Shown piece after piece: positions 1 to 10,204 of a DNA stretch of 11,787 nt (position 1 is its first letter; every line of letters begins with the position of its first letter). This DNA is from Myxococcota bacterium. Its GTDB lineage: Bacteria > Myxococcota > Polyangia > GCA-2747355 > JAKLHH01. The notes under the pieces are model-generated. The model was not told the DNA's origin, did not search any database, and worked only from the letters and a program-made list of their open reading frames with translations. The position numbers and the translations under genes are program-made. The stretch spans positions 1 to 11,787 of the forward strand of contig JAKLHH010000113.1 of the NCBI GenBank assembly GCA_022710245.1, given 5' to 3'.

Positions 1-1067
1 AGGGGCTGGCTGGCGGCGAGGGTCACACCTGCGCGCTCCACCCGGGCGGGACGGTCTCCTGCTGGGGGCGCAACGATCGGGGGCAGCTCGGCGATGGGAC
101 GCTCGCCTCGAGGCCGGCGCCGGTGAAGGTCAAGGGCCTCTCCGGAGTCGAGGAGATCACCGTCGGGCGCGCCCACACCTGCGCGCGGCGTGCGGACCAC
201 GTCGTCCTCTGCTGGGGCCAGAACACCGACGGACAGCTCGGCGATGGAACCACGCAGGACAGAGTCACCCCGACCCCTGTCGTCGGACTGCCCGCGGGCG
301 ACCCGGTGGTCGATCTGAGCGGAGGGCGCGAGTCCACCTGCGCCGTGGCCGCGAGCGGCACCATCCTCTGCTGGGGCTGGAATCCCTTCGGTCAGCTCGG
401 CGACGGGACCTCCGCCGGCCGCGCCAGGCCCGGCCCGGTGAAGGAGATCTCCGACGGCGTGACCGTGGGTTGTGACATGAACCACTGCTGCGCGCTGCGG
501 AGGTCCGGCGCGGTCGTCTGCTGGGGCGCCAACTTCAACGGTCAGCTCGGCGACGGCACGGTCACGAACCGGCCGGTGCCGGTCCCGGTCAAGGGGCTCC
601 CGGCGGGCGTCGTCGAGGTGGCGGCGAACAAGGGGACCTCGTGCGCCCTCCTCGCCGCCGGGCCGGTCTACTGCTGGGGTGACAGCAGCAGCGGCGCGGT
701 GGGCGGTGGCGTCGCGACAGGCGACGTGCTCACCCCCGTCGCGAACGGCGTCCTCGACGGCGTGCAGCTCGGGCGGCGCGGCTGGGTCTTCGGCTGCGCG
801 CTGCGCTCGCAGGGCCGCGTCTCCTGCTGGGGCAGCAACAGCGCGGGCCAGCTCGGCGACGGCAGCACGGCCAGCCGGGCCTCACCGGTCGAGGTGGCGG
901 GGCTGACCGACGCTGTCGAGGTGGGCACCGGCCACTACCATGTCTGCGCGCGGCGCAGGGCAGGGGAGATCGTCTGCTGGGGCTCGCGGGAGGATGGAAA
1001 GCTGGGGACGGGAGCGGCAGGGACCGGCGCGCAGACGACGCCCGTCCTCTCGAAGTACGTGCCCTGA
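1..1067 (+). CDS. RCC1-repeat beta-propeller protein (5' end outside window)
   Basis: The frame is open from base 3 to a TGA at 1065-1067, so the N-terminus lies upstream and about 354 residues are visible. Seven RCC1-type repeats are seen, most carrying G-Q-L-G-D-G-T after a C-W-G motif. Their CWG cysteine codons start at 60, 210, 369, 519, 672, 825 and 975, which gives a period of 50-53 residues. Seven such units would be expected to close one RCC1-type seven-bladed propeller. Every repeat also has a first cysteine exactly nine residues before the CWG cysteine. Repeat 5 (GAVGGG) and repeat 7 (GKLGTG) are degenerate. Eukaryotic RCC1 is a Ran exchange factor, but bacterial members with this Cys-pair form are usually of unknown function and often exported; an adhesion or binding role is only a guess. 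The signal peptide cannot be checked here. A GTG at 123 lies within the repeats and is not a plausible start. Confidence 0.93.
   Translation, partial: GLAGGEGHTCALHPGGTVSCWGRNDRGQLGDGTLASRPAPVKVKGLSGVEEITVGRAHTCARRADHVVLCWGQNTDGQLGDGTTQDRVTPTPVVGLPAGDPVVDLSGGRESTCAVAASGTILCWGWNPFGQLGDGTSAGRARPGPVKEISDGVTVGCDMNHCCALRRSGAVVCWGANFNGQLGDGTVTNRPVPVPVKGLPAGVVEVAANKGTSCALLAAGPVYCWGDSSSGAVGGGVATGDVLTPVANGVLDGVQLGRRGWVFGCALRSQGRVSCWGSNSAGQLGDGSTASRASPVEVAGLTDAVEVGTGHYHVCARRRAGEIVCWGSREDGKLGTGAAGTGAQTTPVLSKYVP
21..1022 (+). repeat. Seven in-frame RCC1 repeats within the coding region
   Basis: These are tandem coding repeats of 150-159 bases. Each encodes C-x9-C-W-G-x-N/D, then usually GQLGDGT, then a V-P-V-x-G-L-like strand. 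The nucleotide sequence is also repetitive (tgctgggg, cagctcggcga), but units have diverged enough that they are not recent duplications. Confidence 0.85.
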
Positions 1068-1175
1068 GCCCCGAGGCAGGCAGGGGCCAGGGCGCGGTCC
1101 GGGACGCGCGGCGCGAAGGAGCGTTGAAGCCAAGGGCGAGGCAGGGCATGATGCAGCTCAGCCGCGCGACCAGTC

Positions 1176-2495
<1,320 letters not shown>

Positions 2496-2538
2496 TGCGC
2501 GACGCGCTCGCGGCGTGTTCCCGGCCGCCCGTCGCCAG

Positions 2539-2547
2539 TGCTATGAT
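2539..2547 (+). promoter_or_regulatory. Extended -10 box for the kinase gene (leaderless)
   Basis: TGC-TATGAT matches the extended -10 consensus TGnTAnnnT. It ends six bases before the in-frame GTG at 2554, so transcription would begin at or next to the start codon. No convincing -35 element is seen; gttccc around 2517-2522 is weak. Confidence 0.6.
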
Positions 2548-2553
2548 TCCCTG

Positions 2554-3888
2554 GTGCCCTCGCTGACCGGCCCCCAGCTCGTGCCCCTGGAGGGGGCAGC
2601 GCGCCAGCTCGGCCGCTTCGAGCTGCTGACCAAGCTCGCCTCGGGCGGGATGGCCTCCGTCTTCCTGGGGCGGGCCACCGCCGAGGGCGGCTTCCAGCGG
2701 CTCGTCGCCATCAAGCGCTGCCACCCCCACCTCGTCGAGGACGAGGAGCTGGTCGCCATGTTCCTCGACGAGGCGCGCCTGGCGGCGCTGATCCGGCACC
2801 CGAACGTCGTGTCGGTGGTGGACGTCAGCACACAGCCCGAGCCCTACCTGGTCATGGACTGGGTCGAGGGGGGGGCGCTGGTGCGCCTGCTCGCCGCCGC
2901 GGCGCGGACGCCGCAGCACCGCGTCGCGACCGAGATCTCGCTCCGCATCGCGCTGGACGTCCTGGCCGGTCTGCACGCCGCGCACGAGGTGCAAGGCGCC
3001 GACGGCGCGCCGCTGAACCTGATCCACCGTGACCTGTCGCCGCAGAACGTGCTGGTGGGGATCGACGGGCTGGCCCGCATCACCGACTTCGGCATCGCGC
3101 GGGCTGAGGCGCGGCTGCGCGAGACCTCCGGCGTCGTCATCCGGGGCAAGGCCTCGTACATGAGCCCGGAGCAGATCGAGGGGCGCCCGCTCGACCGGCG
3201 CGCGGACGTCTTCTCCGCCGGGGTCGTGCTCTGGGAGTGTCTGACCGGGCGGCGTCTCTTCGTCGGCGACGCCAGCGCCGCGATCCTGCACGCGGTGCTC
3301 CACGCGCCGATCCCGGCGCCCTCGGTGGTGACGCCCGGGGCGCCGCGCGTGCTCGACCCGGTGGTCCTGCGCGCCCTGGCGCGCGACGCCGACGCCCGCT
3401 ACCCGTCGGCGCTCGCCTTCGCCGAGGCGCTGGAGGCTGCCGCGGTCGCGCCGGCCTCGCACCGCGGCGTGGGCGCCCTCGTCCAGCACTACCTGGAGGC
3501 GGACCTCGCCCGCGTCCGCGAGGCGGCCACCTCCTCGGTGGTGCTGCCCGGACCCACGCCGGCCCCCCGCCGTCGCCGTCGCTGGCGGATGGCTGCGGTG
3601 AGCGCGGCGCTCGTCCTCGCGGGCGGGACGATCCTCGCGCTGGCGCTCCGTGATCCTGCCCCCGGGCCTCGCGCGCCGGCGATCGCCTACCCCGACGCAC
3701 GGGTGCCCGTCCCGGTGGTCGAGCCAGTCACCTCGCCGGACGCCGGCAGCGTGGACGATGAGGTCGCGCCGGACGGCGGCGCCGACGCGGCCCTCCGCCC
3801 TGCGGAGATGAAGCGCCCTCCGAAGCGCAAGCACCAGAGGCGGCGGCCGACGCCGGGGAGCGGCGAGTACCGGCCGACCAAGGTCTGA
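2554..3888 (+). CDS. Membrane-anchored Ser/Thr protein kinase (Hanks/PknB-like)
   Basis: This 444-residue kinase should phosphorylate Ser/Thr on cytoplasmic proteins. Visible elements are the glycine loop LASGGMASVF (28-37), the ATP-binding lysine in VAIK (Lys54), the catalytic loop HRDLSPQN (158-165, Asp160), DFG (178-180) and SPE in place of APE (204-206). The usual Lys of HRDLKPEN is Ser here, as in many myxobacterial kinases. After the catalytic domain come an Arg-rich stop-transfer stretch (339-345), one membrane helix (about 346-365) and a Pro/Asp-rich tail of about 80 residues ending in a basic segment. The tail is predicted outside the inner membrane and has no PASTA or other sensor domain I recognise. 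I chose GTG 2554 over the in-frame GTG 2515 because a -10 box lies between them and the sequence before 2554 does not resemble a kinase N-terminus. The FHA regulator upstream is a candidate target (inference). Confidence 0.95.
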   Translation: MPSLTGPQLVPLEGAARQLGRFELLTKLASGGMASVFLGRATAEGGFQRLVAIKRCHPHLVEDEELVAMFLDEARLAALIRHPNVVSVVDVSTQPEPYLVMDWVEGGALVRLLAAAARTPQHRVATEISLRIALDVLAGLHAAHEVQGADGAPLNLIHRDLSPQNVLVGIDGLARITDFGIARAEARLRETSGVVIRGKASYMSPEQIEGRPLDRRADVFSAGVVLWECLTGRRLFVGDASAAILHAVLHAPIPAPSVVTPGAPRVLDPVVLRALARDADARYPSALAFAEALEAAAVAPASHRGVGALVQHYLEADLARVREAATSSVVLPGPTPAPRRRRRWRMAAVSAALVLAGGTILALALRDPAPGPRAPAIAYPDARVPVPVVEPVTSPDAGSVDDEVAPDGGADAALRPAEMKRPPKRKHQRRRPTPGSGEYRPTKV

Positions 3889-3907
3889 GCCGCCCGGCGT
3901 CGTGCTG

Positions 3908-3916
3908 TGGTATCGT
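3908..3916 (+). promoter_or_regulatory. Extended -10 box for the TPR/PEGA-like gene (leaderless)
   Basis: TGG-TATCGT fits TGnTAnnnT. It ends eight bases before ATG 3925 and five before GTG 3922. It lies in the 36-base gap after the kinase, so the downstream gene can be transcribed independently of it. No good -35 element is visible. Confidence 0.55.
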
Positions 3917-3924
3917 GGTGGGTG

Positions 3925-4881
3925 ATGCTGAGAGGAGCACTGGTGGTGGCGCTGCTGCTGGCCTGCGGCGCCGCGCGCGCCGAGCCTGACGTCGAGGCGC
4001 TGAGGCTGGCGCAGCAGCGCTTCGACGCGGCCCGCGGTCTCTACGAGGGGAAGGACTACGCTGGCGCGTTGACCGCGTTCCGCATCTCGTTCTCGGTGCT
4101 GCGCTCGCCCAACACCGCGCTCTACATGGCGCGGTGCCTGCGCCAGCTCGGCAAGCCGGCCGAGGCCGCGCTGGACTACGAGCTCGCGGCGCGCCTCGCT
4201 GCGAGCAACGCGGACCGCGCCCGCTACGCGGCCACCGGCGAGGCCGCCACCGCCGAGCTCGCGCAGCTGGAGGCGCAGCTCGCGCGGCTCACCGTGCGGC
4301 TCCTCGACGCGCCGGCGGGGACGCGCCTGCGCCTCGACGGCGAGCTGCTCCCGGCGTCGCTGCCGCTCCGGCGGCACCCGGTCGCTGCCGGCCGGCGGGA
4401 GCTGGTGGTGGAGGCCCCCGGCCTCGCCTCGGTCCGACGGCAGCTCGAGCTCCGCGCTGGTGCGCCGCTCGAGGTCGAGCTCGCGCTCCGTGCCGCGCGG
4501 CCGCGCGCCGTCGCGCCGGAGCCTCTCGCGCGGCCAGCGCCGCCGCGGCGCCTGCGACGGGGGCTCGCCGTGGCCGGCTTCACCACCGCGGGTCTCGGGG
4601 TCGCGAGCCTGGTCGCCTCGATCGTCTGCTGGCGCCTCGCGGACACCCGCTTCGACGACCTCTCGCGCACCTGCGGCGGCCAGCCCTGCCCCGAGTCCCT
4701 GCGCGGGCAGCTCGACGAGGGGCGGCGGTACCAGCTCGCCACCAACGTCACGCTCGGGGTGGGGATCGGCCTCGCCGCTGCCGGCGCGGCGCTCCTCACC
4801 ACCTCGCTCCTCGTGCAGCGCGAGCGCGCCCCGCGCGTCAGCCTCGGCGTGGGTGGCGTGCAGGTCGGCTGGCAGTACTGA
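3925..4881 (+). CDS. Exported TPR/PEGA-like protein with two C-terminal membrane helices
   Basis: This 318-residue protein has unknown function, but its layout is common in myxobacteria and is often found near Ser/Thr kinases. Residues 1-19 form a signal peptide: a hydrophobic core then A-R-A before Glu20. Cys14 follows L-L-A, so lipid modification is also possible. Residues about 27-92 are helical and TPR-like (the LYEGKDYAGAL pattern, then LYMARCLRQLGKPAEA). Residues about 122-188 form a beta-rich segment resembling a PEGA domain (LRLDGE, then AAGRRELVVEAPG). After a Pro/Arg-rich linker come membrane helices at about 214-236 and 274-297, separated by a loop with Cys250 and Cys255. ATG 3925 was preferred because it starts the signal peptide directly and follows the -10 box. 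The in-frame GTG 3907 would place the box inside the gene. The neighbouring kinase suggests a shared envelope-signalling role, which is inference. Confidence 0.85.
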   Translation: MLRGALVVALLLACGAARAEPDVEALRLAQQRFDAARGLYEGKDYAGALTAFRISFSVLRSPNTALYMARCLRQLGKPAEAALDYELAARLAASNADRARYAATGEAATAELAQLEAQLARLTVRLLDAPAGTRLRLDGELLPASLPLRRHPVAAGRRELVVEAPGLASVRRQLELRAGAPLEVELALRAARPRAVAPEPLARPAPPRRLRRGLAVAGFTTAGLGVASLVASIVCWRLADTRFDDLSRTCGGQPCPESLRGQLDEGRRYQLATNVTLGVGIGLAAAGAALLTTSLLVQRERAPRVSLGVGGVQVGWQY

Positions 4882-4921
4882 GCAGCTGGCAGGAGCAACG
4901 CCCTCGATCCCGGCCGATCGG

Positions 4922-4930
4922 TGCTAGGGT
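4922..4930 (+). promoter_or_regulatory. Possible antisense extended -10 box
   Basis: TGC-TAGGGT is a full match to TGnTAnnnT, but it points into the 3' end of the minus-strand gene at 4924-5952 and overlaps that gene's stop codon. No plausible plus-strand protein follows. It could drive an antisense RNA or be chance; there is no convincing -35 element. Confidence 0.25.
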
Positions 4931-5952
4931 GTGGCCAGGTAGCGCTCGAGCGAGGCGATGGTCTGGGCTGCGCCGCGCGACCCTGACCGTCGTCGGGCCT
5001 CGTCGAGCAGCGTCCGCGCCACCGCGCGCGTCGGCCGCTCGACGAAGGAGAAGACCCGGGCCAGCTCAGGAGGCAGCGGCGCCGTCGGACGCGTCGGCGA
5101 GGCCAGCTGGAGGAAACCCTCCTCGAGCTCATCGGCGAGCGTCCGGTCAGCGAGCGAGCAGTCGTAGGTGAAGACGCGACCCGCATGGCGGAAGAGGTAG
5201 CGAATCGTCGTGCGCCCTGGGTCCTCGCCGAGCTCGAGCACCGAACCGGGCACACCGAGCTCGAGGTGCGCGCGTCTCTGCTCGCCCGGGCTGGCCACCT
5301 TGAGCGCCAGCACCACGAGGTCGCGGAGCGCGGGGTCGACGCTCTTCGGATCACAGCGCAGCGTGTCGGGAGTGACCCGCAGCCCCAGCGAGAGCAGGTC
5401 GAGCAGGTCTGGCGCCTTGCCGAAGAGCCGTCGCGTGTACGCCACGCGCTCGGGCGAAGGGGGATCGCGATCAGCGACGAGGGCGAAGACGTCCTGCATC
5501 GGACTGGTGTCGACCACCCCGAGCAGGAGCAGCGACGGCTGCGCCCGGGCTCCGGTGAAGAGCGAGACCTCGAAGAACCCGTCTGACCGATAGGTGAGCG
5601 ACACATCGTAGGCCCGCGGCGGGAGAGGAAGCAGCGCCCCGCGCGCGGAGATATGGTGCATCGCTGTGCCCAGGCGTCTGGCGGGAGGCGCTGGCGAGTG
5701 GCGGACGAAGGTGCCCGGGTCGCGGCGCAAGGGGATGAGGGCCTCGCGGACCTGATCGCAGATCGCGCGCCCAGTCGCCGAGCCCCGCATCGCCCGCGCC
5801 AGCAGCGACCGCGCCAGCAGCGGCTTGAGCCGCGCGCGTGCCCCGGCTGGCCTCTCCCGAGGCTCCGTGGGTGACGGCCCGGAGCGCTGGCCTGCGCAGC
5901 AGAGCAGCGAGGAGGCGAGGAGGGCAGAGAGCAGGACGCGTGAGGAGCGCAT
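4924..5952 (-). CDS. Probable envelope lipoprotein of unknown function
   Basis: I do not recognise this 342-residue protein. The N-terminus (MRSSRVLLSALLASSLLCC) is a typical export signal: two Arg residues, a hydrophobic core, then adjacent Cys18 and Cys19 and a Gly/Ser/Pro-rich linker. This suggests a lipoprotein, but the residue before Cys19 is Cys and the one before Cys18 is Leu, so neither fits the usual lipobox well. The mature part is a mix of helical and beta-like stretches without a recognisable catalytic motif. About 100 residues in, it has beta-rich segments (YDVSLTYRSDGFFEVSLF, then LLLLGVVDTS). The C-terminus is helical (VARTLLDEARRR). Three further cysteines lie in the mature region. 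It is convergent with the TPR/PEGA-like gene (stops 42 bases apart) and divergent from the 6161 gene. ATG 5952 has a -10 box nine bases upstream. Confidence 0.8.
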   Translation of the reverse strand: MRSSRVLLSALLASSLLCCAGQRSGPSPTEPRERPAGARARLKPLLARSLLARAMRGSATGRAICDQVREALIPLRRDPGTFVRHSPAPPARRLGTAMHHISARGALLPLPPRAYDVSLTYRSDGFFEVSLFTGARAQPSLLLLGVVDTSPMQDVFALVADRDPPSPERVAYTRRLFGKAPDLLDLLSLGLRVTPDTLRCDPKSVDPALRDLVVLALKVASPGEQRRAHLELGVPGSVLELGEDPGRTTIRYLFRHAGRVFTYDCSLADRTLADELEEGFLQLASPTRPTAPLPPELARVFSFVERPTRAVARTLLDEARRRSGSRGAAQTIASLERYLATP

Positions 5953-5961
5953 GGTGCACCG

Positions 5962-5970
5962 AGGGTATCA
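5962..5970 (-). promoter_or_regulatory. Extended -10 box for the minus-strand envelope gene
   Basis: Read on the minus strand, this is TGA-TACCCT, a match to TGnTAnnnT. It ends nine bases before the ATG at 5952, implying a leader of only a few bases. No clear -35 element is visible. Confidence 0.5.
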
Positions 5971-6128
5971 CAGCGTCGGCAGCCGCTCCCCGGTGAGTTG
6001 ACCTTCACGAAGGGGGCGCTCGTCGGCCGCATCGCCATCCGCCACCAACCCCGGACCGCGCGGAGCTGGCGCGGCGCGCCGATCGCCTCTTGGGAAGTCC
6101 ACCTGTCGCGCCTCGTAGGACCATGCTC

Positions 6129-6142
6129 GCGCAGCGCTGCGC
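6129..6142. promoter_or_regulatory. 14-bp perfect palindrome in the 6161 promoter spacer
   Basis: GCGCAGCGCTGCGC is a perfect palindrome placed just upstream of the -10 box at 6148-6153. CCATGCT occurs on both sides of it, at 6121-6127 and 6142-6148, spaced 21 bases apart (about two helical turns). The position suits an operator, but GC palindromes also arise by chance in DNA of this composition. Confidence 0.3.
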
Positions 6143-6144
6143 CA

Positions 6145-6153
6145 TGCTAGGTT
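6145..6153 (+). promoter_or_regulatory. Extended -10 box for the 6161 gene (leaderless)
   Basis: TGC-TAGGTT matches TGnTAnnnT and ends seven bases before ATG 6161, so the mRNA would start at or next to the initiation codon. There is no Shine-Dalgarno sequence upstream of the ATG, which fits leaderless initiation. Confidence 0.6.
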
Positions 6154-6160
6154 CCCCAAG

Positions 6161-7534
6161 ATGACTGACATGAAGCGACGCCGCTGGGATCACACCACCT
6201 TGACCCTCACGCAGGACCCCGCCGCCCCGCCGCCGACCCCGCAGCAGCTCGAGGCGCTGCACACGCAGATCTGGAGGCAGGCCTTCACCAGCCTCGGCAA
6301 GGACAACCGGCTGGAGCTCTACGGGCTGGACCCCCACGTCACGCTGCAGCCCACGGCCCCCGCCATGTGGTTCTACCCCGACGGAGACCTCCGCGAGGTC
6401 TCGCCGCGGGCGCTCACCTACGCCTTCCCGGCGACCGAGCTCGGCGAGCCGGAGTTCGTGCACATCCCGGTCCATCACTGGTTCAGGCTGGGGCTCGCGC
6501 GCGGGCGCAGCAGCATCGCCAGGCTCGCTGCCAGGAGCGGCCTCTCCGTCACGCTGCCCACGCTCGAGGAGGAGCTGCCGCAGACGACCTTCATCCTCGC
6601 CACGGTGCGCGGGGAGCTCCGGCAGATCCTGGGCAGCAGCGCCGAGGAGCTCACGCTCCTCTCCGCCTCGGGCTGGACGAGGGTCGACACGCTCGCGCCC
6701 GAGGAGCGTGAGTGGCTGGTGGGGGTCTGGAGCGAGAGGCAGTGCCGCTGCCCGGTCTGCTGCCGCCTGCGTCCCCGGCAGGACCCGGCCGCGCTCGACG
6801 CCGAGACCTGGGCCAGGCGCCTCGAGGCGCTCGTCGCCGAGCACGGCGAGGGCGCGCGGCTCCTCGGCGCCATGCTCGAGCTCCGCGGCGGGGACGACTT
6901 CTTCCGCGAGGTCAGGGAGTGGCTCGAGGCGCGCGGCGCGGGGGTGGCGCAGGAGGACCCGGAGGCGGGGGAGGTCCTGCGCCGTCACCTGAGCGGCCCG
7001 CTCGCGGTGCGCACGGCCGCCGCGCGGCTCCTGGTCCCGGCCTTCCGGCGGGCCAGCGCCGCCGGCAAGCAGGCCCTGCTGCCCGCGGTGGCCGAGGCGC
7101 TGCGGTCAGACGAGCGCGCCATCGTCCTCGAGGGGCTCAAGGTGGCGCTGCAGAAGAAGCACCTCTCGCCCGGGCTCCTCGAGCAGCTCCGCGGCCTCGC
7201 CGCGTCGCCGGGCAGGGACGCGGACTCGCTGAGCTGCCTGGCGACACACCTCGAGACGGCGCTCGAGGGCAAGCTCACCGCCCCACCCGTGCCGGAGCTC
7301 GCGCGCTGCCTGCTCGCGTCGAGCATCGCTGCTGTCCGCGCGCGCGCTGTCCGCGCGGTGAAGCAGCGACTGCTGCTGAAGCCCAGGAGCCGCCTCTCCC
7401 CGGACGAGCGCTCCCTGCTCGACGCCGTCGTCGAGCTCGCCGCGGTGACCCTGCACCCGGAGTACGTGCCGCTCCTGCTCGCCCGCGTCGACGAGCTCCC
7501 GCCCGCGCTCGCCGCGCAGCTGACGGCAGGCTGA
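6161..7534 (+). CDS. Uncharacterised protein with a CxCxxCC cluster and helical-repeat-like C-terminus
   Basis: I do not recognise this 457-residue protein. It has no signal peptide or membrane helix, so it is probably cytoplasmic. The N-terminal half (about 1-190) is mixed, with an aromatic stretch (AMWFYPDG, 68-75) and a His-rich segment (HIPVHHWF, 101-108). At 195-201 comes CRCPVCC, four cysteines in seven residues that could bind zinc or another metal, perhaps with nearby histidines. The C-terminal half (about 210-457) is a run of amphipathic Leu/Ala-rich helices reminiscent of HEAT-type repeats (RTAAARLLVPAF, then LLPAVAEALRSDERAIVLEG), which usually bind proteins. A scaffold or regulatory role is conceivable but not shown. 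ATG 6161 was chosen because a -10 box precedes it; ATG 6170 (residue 4) is an alternative. It stands alone, convergent with glgX. Confidence 0.85.
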   Translation: MTDMKRRRWDHTTLTLTQDPAAPPPTPQQLEALHTQIWRQAFTSLGKDNRLELYGLDPHVTLQPTAPAMWFYPDGDLREVSPRALTYAFPATELGEPEFVHIPVHHWFRLGLARGRSSIARLAARSGLSVTLPTLEEELPQTTFILATVRGELRQILGSSAEELTLLSASGWTRVDTLAPEEREWLVGVWSERQCRCPVCCRLRPRQDPAALDAETWARRLEALVAEHGEGARLLGAMLELRGGDDFFREVREWLEARGAGVAQEDPEAGEVLRRHLSGPLAVRTAAARLLVPAFRRASAAGKQALLPAVAEALRSDERAIVLEGLKVALQKKHLSPGLLEQLRGLAASPGRDADSLSCLATHLETALEGKLTAPPVPELARCLLASSIAAVRARAVRAVKQRLLLKPRSRLSPDERSLLDAVVELAAVTLHPEYVPLLLARVDELPPALAAQLTAG

Positions 7535-7572
7535 GCGGAGGCGACCTCGAGCCGGAGGCAGGGGAGGTGGGC

Positions 7573-9702
<2,130 letters not shown>

Positions 9703-9707
9703 GGCTG

Positions 9708-9713
9708 CTCCTT
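9708..9713 (-). promoter_or_regulatory. glgX ribosome binding site
   Basis: AAGGAG on the minus strand ends five bases before ATG 9702. It decides the start in favour of 9702 over 9789. It also contrasts with the neighbouring genes, which lack Shine-Dalgarno sequences. Confidence 0.85.
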
Positions 9714-9756
9714 GCTCCTCTGTGGTCGGTCCACTGCTTGGTGGGCGGGGAAGGCT

Positions 9757-9788
9757 CCACGTTACGTGGCGAGCGGGGGTGGTGTCCA
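9757..9788 (-). promoter_or_regulatory. Candidate glgX promoter overlapped by an inverted repeat
   Basis: On the minus strand, TGGACA (plus 9783-9788) is followed by 18 bases and TAACGT (plus 9759-9764). The first hexamer is one base from TTGACA and the second fits TAnnnT. A CCACG-N3-CGTGG inverted repeat at 9757-9769 covers the -10 and could be an operator. The implied leader is about 50 bases. Confidence 0.4.
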
Positions 9789-9928
9789 CCGCCTTGGCGT
9801 GAGAGCGAGCGCTGCGCCGTTACCGTCCCGCTCGGCCGGCTGGCGCCGTCGCTGCCACGGCACGGCGCCGCGGACTGACGCCACCGCTGGGCGCGTCGGG
9901 CGATTGCGATTTGGCGTGGCATCGGTGG

Positions 9929-9958
9929 TTGCTCCGTGGCCGTGATCCAAGCTAGGTT
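9929..9958 (+). promoter_or_regulatory. Promoter of the small membrane protein gene (leaderless)
   Basis: TTGCTC (9929-9934), an 18-base spacer and TAGGTT (9953-9958) form a plausible housekeeping promoter. The -10 ends six bases before ATG 9965, so the mRNA would be leaderless. The extension is AGC rather than TGC. No Shine-Dalgarno is seen before the ATG. Confidence 0.5.
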
Positions 9959-9964
9959 TTCTTC

Positions 9965-10204
9965 ATGGGTGAAGCGATCGTCCTCCTCATTGTCGCCGCC
10001 CTCTGTCTCGTCGTCAGCCTGCCTGCCATCGTTCGCGGGCGAATCCAGCTCGGGTTCAAGAACCACCCGATGGCCTCGGAGTTGCTCCTGAAGTCGCCAC
10101 CGACCGAACGGCGAGGAGGATGGGCTCGCGTGCTCGGCATCCTGCTGACGGTGATCGCCCTCGTCCTCATCTACGGGGCCGCACACACGCTCCGCAGCAG
10201 GTGA
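9965..10204 (+). CDS. Small two-helix membrane protein, function unknown
   Basis: This is a 79-residue protein with two predicted membrane helices at about 4-23 and 54-73. The connecting segment of about 30 residues is basic (RGRIQLGFKNHP, then PPTERRGG), and the protein ends in LRSR. By the positive-inside rule the loop would face the cytoplasm, with both termini outside, although the basic C-terminus makes this uncertain. I recognise no family. A clear -10 box six bases before the ATG and typical GC-rich codon use support a real gene. It is divergent from glgX and precedes the ftsB-like gene by about 200 bases. Confidence 0.7.
   Translation: MGEAIVLLIVAALCLVVSLPAIVRGRIQLGFKNHPMASELLLKSPPTERRGGWARVLGILLTVIALVLIYGAAHTLRSR

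Noticed and set aside
4881..4930. Possible terminator between the convergent TPR/PEGA-like and envelope genes (GATC-N6-GATC stem)
   Set aside because: The stem is only four to five base pairs and no T run follows on either strand.
9917..9933. Sigma-54-like promoter TGGCAT-N6-TTGCT upstream of the small membrane gene
   Set aside because: The GG to GC spacing is 11 bases instead of the required 10, and a better housekeeping -10 lies downstream. I found no well-spaced sigma-54 site in the window for the FHA activator to act on.
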